Shown here: positions 1 to 8,159 of the stretch, piece by piece
Layout of the letters: each line of letters begins with the position of its first letter
Position numbering within the stretch: the stretch's first letter is position 1
Program-made: the position numbers and the translations under genes
Notes under the pieces: generated by a model
The model's database searches: none
What the model saw: only the letters and a program-made list of their open reading frames with translations
Told to the model about the DNA's origin: nothing
Source: CAVQCX01 sp963711095
Lineage (GTDB): Bacteria > Pseudomonadota > Gammaproteobacteria > Chromatiales > Chromatiaceae
Direction of reading: 5' to 3'
Length of the DNA: 64,000 nt
Assembly: GCA_963711095.1 (NCBI GenBank)
Contig: CAVQCX010000031.1
Span: forward strand, 12,223 to 76,222

Positions 1-112
1 TCGGGCGGCCGTTGTCGGTGATCACCACCGGTTCCCCGGTGGCCTCAACCTGGCGCAGATATTCCAGCGCCTTCGCCTTGAACTGCGATTTGGACACCTG
101 CTCGGAATGCAT
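1..112 (-). CDS. Phd/YefM-type antitoxin, N-terminal part (runs off window)
   Basis: The reverse strand from ATG at 112 reads about 37 residues starting MHSEQVSKSQFKAKALEYL and continuing through a VVITDNGRP stretch. This is the usual N-terminal pattern of Phd/YefM DNA-binding antitoxins (S-x-x-x-F/L-K ... G-x-x-x-x-I-T-x-x-G-x-P). These proteins neutralise a cognate toxin and repress their own operon. The rest of the gene, and any toxin, lies outside the window. The family call is good; the partner is unknown. Confidence 0.7.
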   Translation of the reverse strand, partial: MHSEQVSKSQFKAKALEYLRQVEATGEPVVITDNGRP

Positions 113-351
113 ACTCGGCACCTACAGCGTATGGTCATGCTGACTGGTCATCAGTGTAAAGGGCAGTCATGACTATAGCAAGTGGTCACGAGCGGCCGAT
201 ACAGAACCGCCATTTCCACGGCGGCCCCGCCGATGTCCGCCTCGCCCCTGTCTACGACCCGGAACCGATACGCTTGGCGGCGACGTATATCCCATTGACA
301 TATCCCTATTGCCGCCCCATCCTGTAAGCGGAGAGCCGAGAGGAGATATCG

Positions 352-588
352 ATGGCTACAGAGCATACCAAGGTCTTCGTCAGCAACCGCAGCCAGGCCG
401 TGCGCCTGCCCAAAGCGGTGGCCTTGCCGGATAACGTCCGTGAAGTGGATGTGATTGCGCTGGGAGATATTCGCATCATCACCCCCAGTGGGCACCGCTG
501 GGATGACTGGTTCGACGGGCCCGGGGTCAGCGACGACTTTATGGCCGAGAGAGAGCAGCCAGAGGATCAGCCGAGAGAGGGCCTCTAG
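352..588 (+). CDS. vapB: VapB-type antitoxin
   Basis: A 78-residue protein with an AbrB/SpoVT-like N-terminus: KVFVSNRSQAVRLPKAVALP is the swapped-hairpin DNA-binding motif typical of VapB. The acidic C-terminal tail (FMAEREQPED) is the region that normally wraps the toxin. The stop codon overlaps the GTG start of the downstream PIN toxin by one base (TAGTG at 586-590), so the pair is translationally coupled. It probably represses its own promoter. Pair and order are canonical. Confidence 0.9.
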   Translation: MATEHTKVFVSNRSQAVRLPKAVALPDNVREVDVIALGDIRIITPSGHRWDDWFDGPGVSDDFMAEREQPEDQPREGL

Positions 589-992
589 TGCTCAAGTACC
601 TGCTCGATACCAACATCGTCATCTACACCCTCAAGAATCGACCGGAGAAGGTCCGCGAGGCATTCAATCGCCACGCGGATCAGCTCTGCGTCTCCACGGT
701 GACCCTGGGTGAGCTGGTCTATGGTGCCGAGAAGTCCCAACAGCCGGAGCGCAACCTGGCCGAGGTGGAAAGTTTGGTTGCCCGCCTGCAGGTGTTGGCA
801 TTCGACTCGGATGCAGCGATCCATTTCGGCCAGATTCGCGCAGAGTTGGCGCGATCCGGACGCCCCATCGGCCCCTATGATCTCATGATCGCCGGCCATG
901 CCCGTTCCCGTGGCCTGGTGCTGGTGTCCAACAATGTTCGCGAGCTCCAGCGCGTGCCGGGACTGAGGCTCGAAAACTGGGTAGGCGATTGA
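588..992 (+). CDS. vapC: VapC-type PIN-domain toxin ribonuclease
   Basis: 134 residues, starting at a GTG that overlaps the vapB stop. It opens with LLDTNIVIYTLKNRPE (first PIN-domain Asp), followed by VTLGELVYGAEKS (conserved Glu), IGPYDLMIAGHARS (Asp cluster) and LVSNNVREL near the end. All four acidic positions of the PIN nuclease site appear present. VapC toxins cut tRNA or rRNA and are held inactive by VapB. The length is normal for the family, and no damage is visible. Confidence 0.92.
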   Translation: MLKYLLDTNIVIYTLKNRPEKVREAFNRHADQLCVSTVTLGELVYGAEKSQQPERNLAEVESLVARLQVLAFDSDAAIHFGQIRAELARSGRPIGPYDLMIAGHARSRGLVLVSNNVRELQRVPGLRLENWVGD

Positions 993-1110
993 CCGCATAG
1001 GGCTCGTAGGACCCGCGGTACGGGTCTCCCACAAGCGAAGCCGCTGAATGCTAGGAAGCGAGATCCCGCCGACAAGCTGTAGCAGCGTTCTTCGCTGAAA
1101 TGCTTGATTG

Positions 1111-1124
1111 CAAGATCTGACCCC
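1111..1124 (+). repeat. dispersed 14-bp motif, caagatctgacccc
   Basis: One of a family of short sequences of form caaga(c/t)c(c/t)gacccc, also at 3499-3513, 3600-3613 and 3882-3895, in reverse at 6225-6238 and about 34471-34480, and in a looser form inside the palindrome at 10435-10482. They lie between genes or at the ends of gene fragments and resemble REP/RAYT-type elements. This copy sits in the gap between vapC and the deacetylase. Confidence 0.55.
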
Positions 1125-1141
1125 GTCCTCGTAGGATTCTG

Positions 1142-2122
1142 TCAGGGTGTGTTTGCTCTTTCCGTCCTCGAACCTTCCTCATTTCCCTTCTCCCCCTTGT
1201 CCGTCCAGGCCGGGAGCCCCATCAAGGCTCGCCAGTGATGTGCGATGTCCATCCGGCGCGCTAGCCAGACATGATCTGTCGCACGGGCGTGTTCGAGGAA
1301 CCTTTCAAGCCCGGCGATACGGCCAGGTCGACCTATCAGACGAGGATGAAGGCCGACAGACATCATGGCAGGCTTGCGTTCGCCCTCTCGCCAGAGAGTG
1401 TCGAAGGCGTCGATGCAATACTGTCCAAAATCTTCCGCGTGCACGAAATTACCACCAGCCATATAGCGCATATCATTTGTATCGAAGGCGTAAGGCACAA
1501 CTACATGGCGGCGGCCCACAACCTCGACCACGTGGGGCAGGTCATCATTATAGGCGTCTGAGTCGTAAAGGAACCCACCTTCCTCGACGAGCAGTCGCCT
1601 CGTGTTAGGGGACGGGGCGCCCTTGGTATGCCAGCCGACCGGACGGACTCCCGCCGCATTCTGAATGCACTCGACGGTTCGTGCGATTATCTCTCTCTCG
1701 TGAGCTTCGCTCATTTCGGCGTGGCGTTCCCACCGATAACTATGACAAGAGATCTCGTGGCCGCGTGTTACAACATCCTTCGCCAACCATGGCGTTCGCT
1801 CTACCGCCCGGCCGGCAGCACTCACAGTACAGGGCGCCTGGTAGCGCTCCAAAGTACGCATTATCCGCCAGTATCCGACCCGCGGCCCGTATTCGAAGTG
1901 TGACGCCAAGCAATAGTTAGGGACTCCATCGACCGGCTCTACGATCTCGTAAATCGCCTCGTTCCGCTCGTCCCCGTCGGCTAACGACAATTCCGATCCG
2001 GCCTCCACGTTCACCACGAGTGACACAGCGACTCGAGCATTCCCAGGCCATCTCGCGTCAGGTGGATTGCCCCCATAGCCAAGAAAATCACGAGGGTACA
2101 AAGGTGCATCGACAACGGTCAT
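1142..2122 (-). CDS. polysaccharide deacetylase family protein, PuuE/allantoinase-like
   Basis: A NodB-fold carbohydrate esterase superfamily protein. The best start is the ATG at 2122 (MTVVDAPLYPRDFLGYGG), preceded by a GGAGGA Shine-Dalgarno; an in-frame ATG at 2170 has none. The opening motif, NVEAGSELSL, the HEISCHSYRWERH motif, GWHTKGAPSPNTRRLL and the late GLHPRLIGRPGRI are features of the PuuE-type subfamily, some of which are metal-independent allantoinases in purine degradation. Others act on unknown amide substrates, so the substrate is not assigned here. The gene stands alone with no ureide genes nearby. Confidence 0.8.
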   Translation of the reverse strand: MTVVDAPLYPRDFLGYGGNPPDARWPGNARVAVSLVVNVEAGSELSLADGDERNEAIYEIVEPVDGVPNYCLASHFEYGPRVGYWRIMRTLERYQAPCTVSAAGRAVERTPWLAKDVVTRGHEISCHSYRWERHAEMSEAHEREIIARTVECIQNAAGVRPVGWHTKGAPSPNTRRLLVEEGGFLYDSDAYNDDLPHVVEVVGRRHVVVPYAFDTNDMRYMAGGNFVHAEDFGQYCIDAFDTLWREGERKPAMMSVGLHPRLIGRPGRIAGLERFLEHARATDHVWLARRMDIAHHWRALMGLPAWTDKGEKGNEEGSRTERANTP

Positions 2123-2338
2123 AAGCTCTTTCCTCCGTTCTGCAGGTAATATCCGATTCGGGTCTTGCAATTAAGCATTGTGTGTCTTTTTTCGATGCAC
2201 AGGCGGAGCCGAGCTGAGCTGAAATACGACGTTGCGGGGGGCGGCTTTCTTATTGTAGCATTGTTCCTAATGGCCATCGTTTGACGGTGTTCGAGCCACT
2301 ACGGAGCTCAGGAAAACGGGACAGAGTTTTCTTCTGTG

Positions 2339-2359
2339 AAAATACATCTGTCCCCATTT
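2339..2359 (+). repeat. dispersed motif, ...atctgtccccattt
   Basis: A short sequence containing aaaata-atctgtccccattt, with near copies at 10528-10549 and, doubled, at 55981-56019. A related inverted form (gggacagagttttctt) lies just upstream at about 2321. It overlaps the 3' edge of the secreted protein gene on the minus strand. It looks like a second family of REP-type repeats. Confidence 0.5.
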
Positions 2360-2373
2360 CGCCGGCAGTTTCA

Positions 2374-2811
2374 CTATGGTCGGCGCTTCCGCGTCATGAT
2401 CCCTCGCCCCGCTACGGATCTGTGCTCAGTAACGTGGAGGTAGATCTGCTCCATTTTGTCTGGTGCGACGATCCGACAGAGCATAATCCCATCGTCGTCC
2501 ACCATGTACACCGACTCGTTGTCAAATCCTATGACGCCCGATACGGTTTCTTTCCTTTTCTTCGAGGACTTAATACCGGAAAACCTGAATCCTTCTTGCT
2601 CATCAATAGTTACGACAAAGTCGACGCTGACGTAGCCTTCTCGTGCATCGACGTGTCTCTCTGGGGGCAGCTCGGCTTTGTTACTATGGAGCACTGCATC
2701 AGTCTTCATCACCCACTCGCCCTTCAAGTCCGGAATATCGGACCCGGCGAACGACGTCACAGGCACGATCGCCGTGATGAGAAGAGCCGCTGCTAGAGTA
2801 AGTGCACGCAT
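2374..2811 (-). CDS. small secreted protein of unknown function
   Basis: The chosen start at 2811 gives MRALTLAAALLITAIVPVTSFAGS, a clear Sec signal peptide. The extension to 2850 would put 13 extra residues before it, and a ggaggcgaat Shine-Dalgarno-like sequence lies immediately upstream of 2811. The mature part, about 125 residues, starts with IPDLKGEWVMKTDA and contains short alternating beta-strand-like segments (FRFSGIKSSKKRKE, VSGVIGFDNESVYMVDDDG). This suggests a small periplasmic beta-sandwich or lipocalin-like fold. No family recognised. No operon partners. Confidence 0.6.
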   Translation of the reverse strand: MRALTLAAALLITAIVPVTSFAGSDIPDLKGEWVMKTDAVLHSNKAELPPERHVDAREGYVSVDFVVTIDEQEGFRFSGIKSSKKRKETVSGVIGFDNESVYMVDDDGIMLCRIVAPDKMEQIYLHVTEHRSVAGRGIMTRKRRP

Positions 2812-2869
2812 ATTCGCCTCCTGGTGAGCCGATGACCGGCTGCTTGTCAATGTACCACTTGTAGCAGGA

Positions 2870-3117
2870 TATTCAAGAACTTCGCCCCGCGGAGGCGCGG
2901 TCGCCCCTTGCTCAGCCGCGAAGTGGTGGTGAATCTCATCAGCAACACCACCATAGCTTCGGGATTAGAGATTCACGCTGAATTGGACGAGAACACCTAC
3001 GAGGCTGGAATCAAGGTCTCGGATGAGGAACTTGCTGGCCTCGCGATCGAGCAAGACAATTTCCACGGTGAGTGGAACTATAAGATCAACCCGCGCCCGC
3101 CGACCAATCCAGCCTAA
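2870..3117 (+). pseudogene. C-terminal remnant of an ISAzo13-type transposase
   Basis: The reading frame gives RGRPLLSREVVVNLIS, then a GLEIHAELD stretch, KVSDEELAGLAIEQDNFHG and EWNYKI. This matches the conserved end of ISAzo13-family transposases (SREVIVNLI ... HAELD ... GIKVSD ... FHGEWNY). Only about 75 residues remain; the catalytic core and inverted repeats are missing. It is a dead transposon tail, with the following HicB gene in the same orientation. Confidence 0.7.
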
Positions 3118-3187
3118 AACGTACACGTGATTTCTGCTTGACTCCTAAACAGCATATACAAGCAGGCGGGTTGGAGGTAAGTGAGCA

Positions 3188-3400
3188 ATGAGATATGCCG
3201 TTGTTATCGAGAAGGCGCAATCGAACTATTCTGCATACGTGCCTGATCTTACCGGATGTGTCGCTACGGGCTCTAGGATCGAAGAAGTTGAGAAGGAGAT
3301 CCGGGAAGCGATCGAGCTCCATATCGAAGGTATGCGGCAAGATGGGGTGCCTATTCCTCAGCCGAGCAGTTGTGTGAAATACGTTGAGGTGGCTGCATAG
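3188..3400 (+). CDS. HicB-family antitoxin (orphan)
   Basis: 70 residues with the classic partial RNase H-like HicB signature: MRYAVVIEKAQSNYSAYVPD, L-x-G-CVATG, and EEVEKEIREAIELHIEGM followed by GVPIPQP. HicB normally neutralises the HicA mRNA interferase encoded next to it. No hicA is visible on either side: upstream is transposase debris and downstream a RAYT remnant. It starts at ATG 3188 with the preceding ggaggtaagtgagca giving a usable ribosome site. Confidence 0.85.
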   Translation: MRYAVVIEKAQSNYSAYVPDLTGCVATGSRIEEVEKEIREAIELHIEGMRQDGVPIPQPSSCVKYVEVAA

Positions 3401-3589
3401 CGTCAAGGCCGGACGATACTCGGGTCGCGGGTCGGATTCGAGCTATGAGCGGAATTCCGATGGTGGGCTGTGTTAGGCCAAACATGGGATGCTATTAGGC
3501 GAGACCTGACCCCGGTTCCTGCGTTTCCTGTGCCAAGAAGAGAGACCCCATTGACATTTCCGTGTTAGCTGCTCCCTCATAGCACCACG

Positions 3590-3849
3590 AGGCAAAAGAC
3601 AAGACCCGACCCCGATCGTATTCCAACAACGACAGATTCGCCTGCCGGGTGTGCAGCACGAGGTGGTAGTGGTTGCCAATCAGGCAGTAGGCCAGGGCCT
3701 CGGCATCGAAACAAGAGAGTGCCTGCGCGACGACCGCCAACAGACCCTGCCTTGTCCTCGTCATCGACAAAGATGTCTTCGCGCCGATCACCACGGGAGG
3801 TGACGTGATAGACGGCGCCGGGGAATTCGATGCGCAGTGGCCGAGCCAT
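3590..3849 (-). pseudogene. frameshifted REP-associated tyrosine transposase (RAYT) fragment
   Basis: From ATG 3849 the minus strand reads MARPLRIEFPGAVYHVTSRG and DRREDIFVDDED, the standard start of Y1-type REP-associated transposases. The next conserved piece, AYCLIGNHYHLVLHTRQANLS, carrying the HxH pair of the HUH-like active site, is in another frame, so a frameshift lies near 3750. The sequence breaks off after RQANLSLL and lacks the catalytic Tyr helix region. REP-like motifs (caagacccgacccc at 3600-3613, gagacctgacccc at 3499-3513) lie at and beyond its 3' end and caaggcctgacccc at 3882-3895 lies upstream, as expected for RAYT-REP units. Confidence 0.75.
3600..3613 (+). repeat. dispersed REP-like motif at RAYT 3' end
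   Basis: caagacccgacccc, the same family as 1111-1124. Together with 3499-3513 and 3882-3895 it brackets the RAYT fragment, consistent with these motifs being the REP sequences recognised by that transposase family (inference). Confidence 0.5.
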
Positions 3850-3859
3850 GGCGGAAGGC

Positions 3860-4154
3860 TACGCCAGGAGGGGGCAAAACACAAGGCCTGACCCCGTACC
3901 CGCGTACTGCTGAGAAACACGTCTTCGGGAATGATCTCGACCATACGCTCGGCGACCCGGAAGCCGTGCTGGGCGTCGTGCAAGGTAAAATCGGTTGCGG
4001 CGGTGCCCCCTTGCTGGAGCACGGCCTGAATCCGTTCCATACAGGACTTGAGTAGGTGCTTGGCCTCGGCGAATCCTGGTAGCTGATCATGCTCGCCGGT
4101 TTCCAGCCGATCGTAGATTGAGGTTTGTGTCCAATCCTTCACTTCGTCGGCCAT
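3860..4154 (-). pseudogene. N-terminal fragment of an HD-domain (HD-CE-like) protein
   Basis: From ATG 4154, with a strong upstream aaggaagta ribosome site, the frame reads MADEVKDWTQTSIYDRLETGE and then TDFTLHDAQHGFRVAERMVE. The phrase pattern H-D-x-x-H-x-x-R-V resembles the HD-CE domain found at the start of large ATP-binding or chaperone-like proteins. After about 95 residues the similarity stops at a REP-like motif (caaggcctgacccc, 3882-3895) and the frame runs on into the RAYT remnant, giving a chimeric open frame of no likely function. Family call moderate; truncation clear. Confidence 0.5.
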
Positions 4155-4358
4155 TACTTCCTTACCTTCTTCGGGCGCGCGAGGGCGGGGTTAGTCCCCA
4201 CGCGAGGGCGGGGTCGCGAGGCCGGGGTCCGATTTTGTAGCATGCTGCGATGGGAGAACTCGCCCCGTCGTTCACTCTATGTCGTGGAATTTTGCCCGAT
4301 GCTAGTCGGACCGCACTCCATGTGAAGGCTTCGCAGCGGTCAGGCGCTAGTGCTTCTA

Positions 4359-4808
4359 TCACGTGGGTGCCCTATCAGCCCCCGACCCATCGAACCAGTT
4401 TTCGATTCTCAGTCCTTGGAACTGCATGAAATCCTCCGTATTACGTGTGACCAGCACCAGATTGTTTACTGCGGCAGTCGCTGCAATCTGGGAATCCGGA
4501 TAAGACGGCGGGCTGCCCGCTTGACGCAAGCGGGCGCGCTCTTCGGCCTGCCATTGAGCAGCTCGCTCATCGATATCGATCAATGGGATGGAAGGCCGAA
4601 CCCGGCAAAAGAGATAGTCCTCGATCCGGTCTCTGCGCTTGCCCACAGGTAGAAGAAGCATCCCGTAGAGAAGCTCTTGCCAGGTGACGACAGAGATGGC
4701 GAGTAACTCGCTGTGCTCTCTTATCCTCTCCAGCACAGTTGCTTGCGGCTGGGCGACGAGGGGCTCGGAGACGATATTGGTGTCGAGCAGAAACCTTACT
4801 CCGGCCAT
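4359..4808 (-). CDS. VapC/FitB-type PIN-domain toxin
   Basis: 149 residues. MAGVRFLLDTNIVSEPL carries the first PIN Asp; ISVVTWQELLYGM carries the conserved Glu; PPSYPDSQIAATAAVNNL and LVTRNTEDFMQFQGL carry the remaining acidic and Asn positions. This is typical of the VapC/FitB branch paired with Phd antitoxins. The gene overlaps the 3' end of the upstream phd-like gene (4796-4808), which indicates translational coupling. Intact by inspection. Confidence 0.9.
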   Translation of the reverse strand: MAGVRFLLDTNIVSEPLVAQPQATVLERIREHSELLAISVVTWQELLYGMLLLPVGKRRDRIEDYLFCRVRPSIPLIDIDERAAQWQAEERARLRQAGSPPSYPDSQIAATAAVNNLVLVTRNTEDFMQFQGLRIENWFDGSGADRAPT

Positions 4809-5083
4809 CCCGCGTCCTTCACTGGTCTTCGGTCACGCCAGGAGTCGACCTCCTCAGAAGCCCAATCGATGGGCTCGAACTCGGGATCGGAGCGCATTTT
4901 TGCCACCAACTGCCAGAAGTCGGGCCTCTCTTTTCCCTGGCGAAGGCGAGCGTATTCGTCCTCCGACACAAGCACTGCGACGGGTTTCCCTCGTCGGGTA
5001 ATGTGAACGGCCTCGCCGCTCTCGGCCCGGTGGATCAGCCGTGTCAGGTGAGCCTTAGCGTCGGCTATCGAAGTCTCAGACAT
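4796..5083 (-). CDS. Phd/YefM-type antitoxin paired with the PIN toxin
   Basis: The start at 5083 gives MSETSIADAKAHLTRLIHRA and then GEAVHITRRGKPVAVLVS, the textbook Phd N-terminus. An upstream ATG at 5143 adds 20 unrelated residues. The C-terminal half (FWQLVAKMRSDPEFEPIDW) is the usual toxin-binding tail. It overlaps the downstream PIN gene by 13 bases, so it is the antitoxin of that pair and probably autorepresses the operon. Confidence 0.85.
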   Translation of the reverse strand: MSETSIADAKAHLTRLIHRAESGEAVHITRRGKPVAVLVSEDEYARLRQGKERPDFWQLVAKMRSDPEFEPIDWASEEVDSWRDRRPVKDAGWPE

Positions 5084-5361
5084 TCTTGGACGTTTCCTGA
5101 CCATGGATGTGGTCATCTTAGACGGCAGGGCGGTTGCTGTCATCCCGGTGAATAGGGTTTGGCGAGAGGATCAGCGTACCGCCAGGCTTGAGCGGCGCGG
5201 CGGTATCGCGGATCAGGGCGACGGGGTAGCGAAGCCCGGTAAGACCATGGTATCTGCAGTGATCTAACGGGCAAAAAAGCCGCAAAGCTAGGGGCGACTA
5301 TGGGTTGGAATGCCCATTTCTTGCCGAAATCCGGCAGTTCAGGGCGGGCTTCGGCCGGGAG

Positions 5362-6214
5362 CTACGCTGAGCAGTGCGCACCGCGCTGCAGCTCCGAGAG
5401 GCGGCTCATCACATTCCCCCAGGGAATTCGCTCCTGCTCCAAACGCACCCCGGGGCCCCAGCGCCCGTCGCAGAGCGCTTGGTACAGCGCCGATTCCGCC
5501 GCGTCCAATCTCGGCAGCTCCCGACCGTAGGCAGGTCTCACCTCGTGGGACCATAGCTCCCGGTGCCCCAGCAGCGTCGGCTCGTCCATCAGCAGGCTCC
5601 TGGCCTGCGGCAAATACTGGCGCAGTCGGTCCAGTATCGCCAGCCCGTGGGTATCCAGGTCACCCCAGTAGTGACAGGGCAGGGCGCCCAGCCAGGGAAT
5701 CTCCCCGAAGGGCTCCACCGCATAGCCCTGGCCCATGAACGCCACCGTGCCCGGGACGTCTTCCAGGGCCAGACCGGTCTGCAGGTTCTCCACAATCAGC
5801 ACGCGCTCAGAGGGCAGCTTCAGGGTGGCCAGCTCGGTGACCGGCGCCTGGATGTCGCCCAGGCCGCCGAGCCGCTGGCGCAGCCCGGGGTCCAGCACCC
5901 GCATGCGCAGCTGCACCGGCAGGCGCCGCAGACCGGTCAGGGCGTAGAGGTCGTCGCTCGCGGTCTCGCCCAGGATGGCGCCCAGCCAGTCCTTGACCAC
6001 CTTCTGGCGTCCCTCCAGCCACTTGCTGTCGATGCCGGCGACCGGCAGCTGGCGGATGTACAGGTCGGAGCGCGGGTGGTCGACGAGCCAGCGCAGCAGG
6101 TCCGTGAGCTGGTCGAGCTCGCGGTCGGACCAGGCGGTGAGGACCTCGAGATGGCGGGGCAGCACGCCAGCTAGGGCCGGCCAGTCATCCAGAATGCCGA
6201 GGTAGCGTTGCCTT
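5362..6214 (-). pseudogene. jetD: truncated jetD copy 1 (Wadjet nuclease, C-terminal two thirds)
   Basis: The minus-strand frame reads from YLGILDDWPALAG to the stop at 5362 and is highly similar to the full-length JetD at 12471-13655, matching it from about residue 116 onward. The Toprim-like site (IVENLQTGLAL and YWGDLDTHGLAIL) is intact. The N-terminal DUF3322 region is missing: homology ends at about 6214 and is followed within 11 bases by a REP-like motif (ggggtcaagtcttg, 6225-6238). There is no credible start at the break, so it is a dead duplicate, although ATG 6165 opens a 267-residue frame. The C-terminal end diverges from the other copies (SRLSELQRGAHCSA). Confidence 0.85.
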
Positions 6215-6224
6215 GCGGAGCCGC

Positions 6225-6238
6225 GGGGTCAAGTCTTG
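6225..6238 (-). repeat. REP-like motif at broken end of jetD copy 1
   Basis: ggggtcaagtcttg, the reverse complement of the caaga-type motif family, lies exactly where the jetD copy 1 homology is lost. It marks a rearrangement boundary. Confidence 0.5.
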
Positions 6239-6304
6239 CAATCACGCATCGCGGGGCGCAAGGGTCTTGTTCCGTGCCCGCGGTAAACGCTTGCGTAGAT
6301 GGAC

Positions 6305-7624
6305 TCACGCCGCCTGCTCGGCAATGTCACCGCTTTCATCGAGCACGCCGCGATAAAGCTGTTTGTGGTTGACCAACAGGGTGGTGACGGTGCGCTCGGA
6401 GACTTTGAAATATTGGGCGGCGTCGTCGCGGGCCGGCTCGGAATAGTCGCCCGCCAGAAATGCTTCGAGAGCGTCATAGGGGCACAGCAGCTCGGCGGCA
6501 AAGGCGCGTTGGAGCTGTTGCCGATAGGTATGCGAGCCAGTCACGGGAATCATGGGCTCCGCGAGTCCGCTGGCGATTCTGTCACCGAGAATGCGGGCGA
6601 GGTCGAATCGTCTGCCGGTCTTGAAGTTGGACCTGAGCACGATGCGCCCGGACTCAAGGCTTGCGTCGAGACCAAAGGTCAGGGGGGCAGACTGGCTTGG
6701 TTGCAGCAATTTCGGGGAGGTGCCGCAAAGCTCGGCGAGAAGGTCGTCTGCCAGAGGCTCGGCCGCGAGGTTGTGCTGTTGTCGCAATGCCCGGGCTGCT
6801 TTGTAACCCTGGAGCCAAGGCGGCGTGTTTCCCCGCGGACCTAGGTCGAGCCCGGCGACGCCGGCCGCATCTTGGGGTCGCACCTCGCTTCCCAGCTCAT
6901 GCGCCCAGGCAATGATCTGGGCAGTCGTTGCAGGCGGCAGTCCGGGGCGGTGGGCGGCGGACAGCTCGATAATGGCGTCGCGACCAAGTCGGGTGGCGTC
7001 GTCGAGTCGGCTCCGAACCTCGGCCGGGTCGCCTTCTCCCGGGTCGTAGCCGAGTGTAGCCTCCAGCTCCCGATACGCAGCCGCTTCGGGGTCGGTGCGC
7101 TCGGCCACTACCTCATCCCAGATCCGGTCGAAGTTGGTCTGAGCAATGCCATCTGCCCGCAGCTTGCCTTGAATCTGTGCCATCAGGGAATCAAGGGCCG
7201 ACTCGAAGGTCGCTCTGGGGACCGCCGCCGTCCAATCGGCCGTGAAGCGGAATGCGCTGAAGCCCTGGGGATGTGTGGGCTTGGCGACCAGAAGGGTCCG
7301 CTCCCGGTCTGTATAGATGGTGATGTTCGGCCACAGGTAACCGGAGCCCACTGTGCCGAGGCAGTGGGCGAAATACCAATCCTGAGGGGGGTTGTCCGCT
7401 CGCGACTCGCGGGTGAGGCGCCACCAGTTCCAGGCCAACCATTCCGCGAAGTGGTAGCCGGATACCAGCGGGCCGCGTCGCAGACGCTCGACGAATCCGT
7501 CCTGACCCTCGGCGAGCTGGATATCGCCAAGCGCGATCTGGAGCATACCGAAGCAGGAGCGCTCCTGCGGAGGTCCCTCGCCGAGGCGCTCCCATTCGAA
7601 GTCGATCGTCAGGTCGGAGCTCAT
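6305..7624 (-). CDS. ImmA/IrrE-like protein of unknown function (possible degenerate metallopeptidase)
   Basis: About 439 residues from ATG 7624, which overlaps the stop of the upstream gene (ATGA). The N-terminal 300 residues match no family I can name. The C-terminal part, SHTYRQQLQRAFAAELLCPY followed by LEAFLAGDYSE and VSERTVTTLLVNHKQLYRG, resembles the end of ImmA/IrrE domains, where A-N-x-F-A-A-E-L-L-M-P follows the HExxH helix and a helix-turn-helix-like segment follows that. No HExxH is visible; the corresponding place reads MIPVTGSHTYRQQ. If the relationship is real the zinc site is lost or moved. It forms a tight two-gene unit wedged between two Wadjet jetD copies, so a role in defence or as a toxin is possible but unproven. 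Confidence 0.5.
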   Translation of the reverse strand: MSSDLTIDFEWERLGEGPPQERSCFGMLQIALGDIQLAEGQDGFVERLRRGPLVSGYHFAEWLAWNWWRLTRESRADNPPQDWYFAHCLGTVGSGYLWPNITIYTDRERTLLVAKPTHPQGFSAFRFTADWTAAVPRATFESALDSLMAQIQGKLRADGIAQTNFDRIWDEVVAERTDPEAAAYRELEATLGYDPGEGDPAEVRSRLDDATRLGRDAIIELSAAHRPGLPPATTAQIIAWAHELGSEVRPQDAAGVAGLDLGPRGNTPPWLQGYKAARALRQQHNLAAEPLADDLLAELCGTSPKLLQPSQSAPLTFGLDASLESGRIVLRSNFKTGRRFDLARILGDRIASGLAEPMIPVTGSHTYRQQLQRAFAAELLCPYDALEAFLAGDYSEPARDDAAQYFKVSERTVTTLLVNHKQLYRGVLDESGDIAEQAA

Positions 7625-8100
7625 CGCGCTCTCCAGGCCTTCATTACACATTCGCGCTGGTGTCGCTCCGTCCCTTGGTCGAGCCTGTAGCCATGGTAGC
7701 CGTCCCGGTCCCGCTTCGCTTCATACGCCTCACCTTCGTTGTCCACGGCCCACACGTATTTCGGCAAGCCATCGGCCAGGTAGGTGCTGACCATGCCTTT
7801 GCGTACACCGGTGATGAACAGTCTGGTCGCTTCTTGCTTGGGCAGAGGACGCAGATCATCACATAACGACTTGTGTGGCCGGGGATTGCTCGGGGGGTGA
7901 AAACCGTAATCGGCTGGCCGGCGTTTGTGGATGGCGCTACCGGTATAGCTCGCTGCGCCAAGCAACCGATCTTGCTGCTCTTTCGTGAAAGAGTCTGGCT
8001 CTGCAATGCGGCGCTTGGGATTGTTCGATTGACGTCCCTGCACGGTCGAGGGTCTCCGCCTTGAGTCTATCCGCCTGTGTCTACCAGCCGTTTCCGGCAT
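7621..8100 (-). CDS. small protein of unknown function, first gene of a two-gene unit
   Basis: 159 residues, basic N-terminal half (RRIDSRRRPST, NNPKRRIAEPDSF), then SYTGSAIHKRRPADYGFHPP, DLRPLPKQEATRLFITGVRK and a compact tail with PKYVWAVDNEGEAYEAKRDR and YHGYRLDQGTE. The tail looks like a short beta-hairpin domain with a W-A-V-D-x-x-G-E-A-Y-E pattern. The stop overlaps the start of the ImmA/IrrE-like gene by 4 bases, so the two are co-translated. I do not recognise the family; antitoxin or regulator is a guess from size and gene order. Confidence 0.55.
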   Translation of the reverse strand: MPETAGRHRRIDSRRRPSTVQGRQSNNPKRRIAEPDSFTKEQQDRLLGAASYTGSAIHKRRPADYGFHPPSNPRPHKSLCDDLRPLPKQEATRLFITGVRKGMVSTYLADGLPKYVWAVDNEGEAYEAKRDRDGYHGYRLDQGTERHQRECVMKAWRAR

Positions 8101-8159
8101 TCTAGGCCTGCTGCTCTTCGCGTCAAGGGAGGTTCAGGCTCAAGGATCGCGTGCGCGAG

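Noticed and set aside
3495..4154. 219-residue protein joining an HD domain to a RAYT-like end
   Set aside because: The two halves belong to unrelated families, and the junction contains a RAYT start in another frame and a REP-like motif; it is a chance open frame across a rearrangement.
5150..5340. methyltransferase-like fragment (minus strand, PLKPGGTLIL)
   Set aside because: Only about 25 residues resemble a methyltransferase loop; too short to call.
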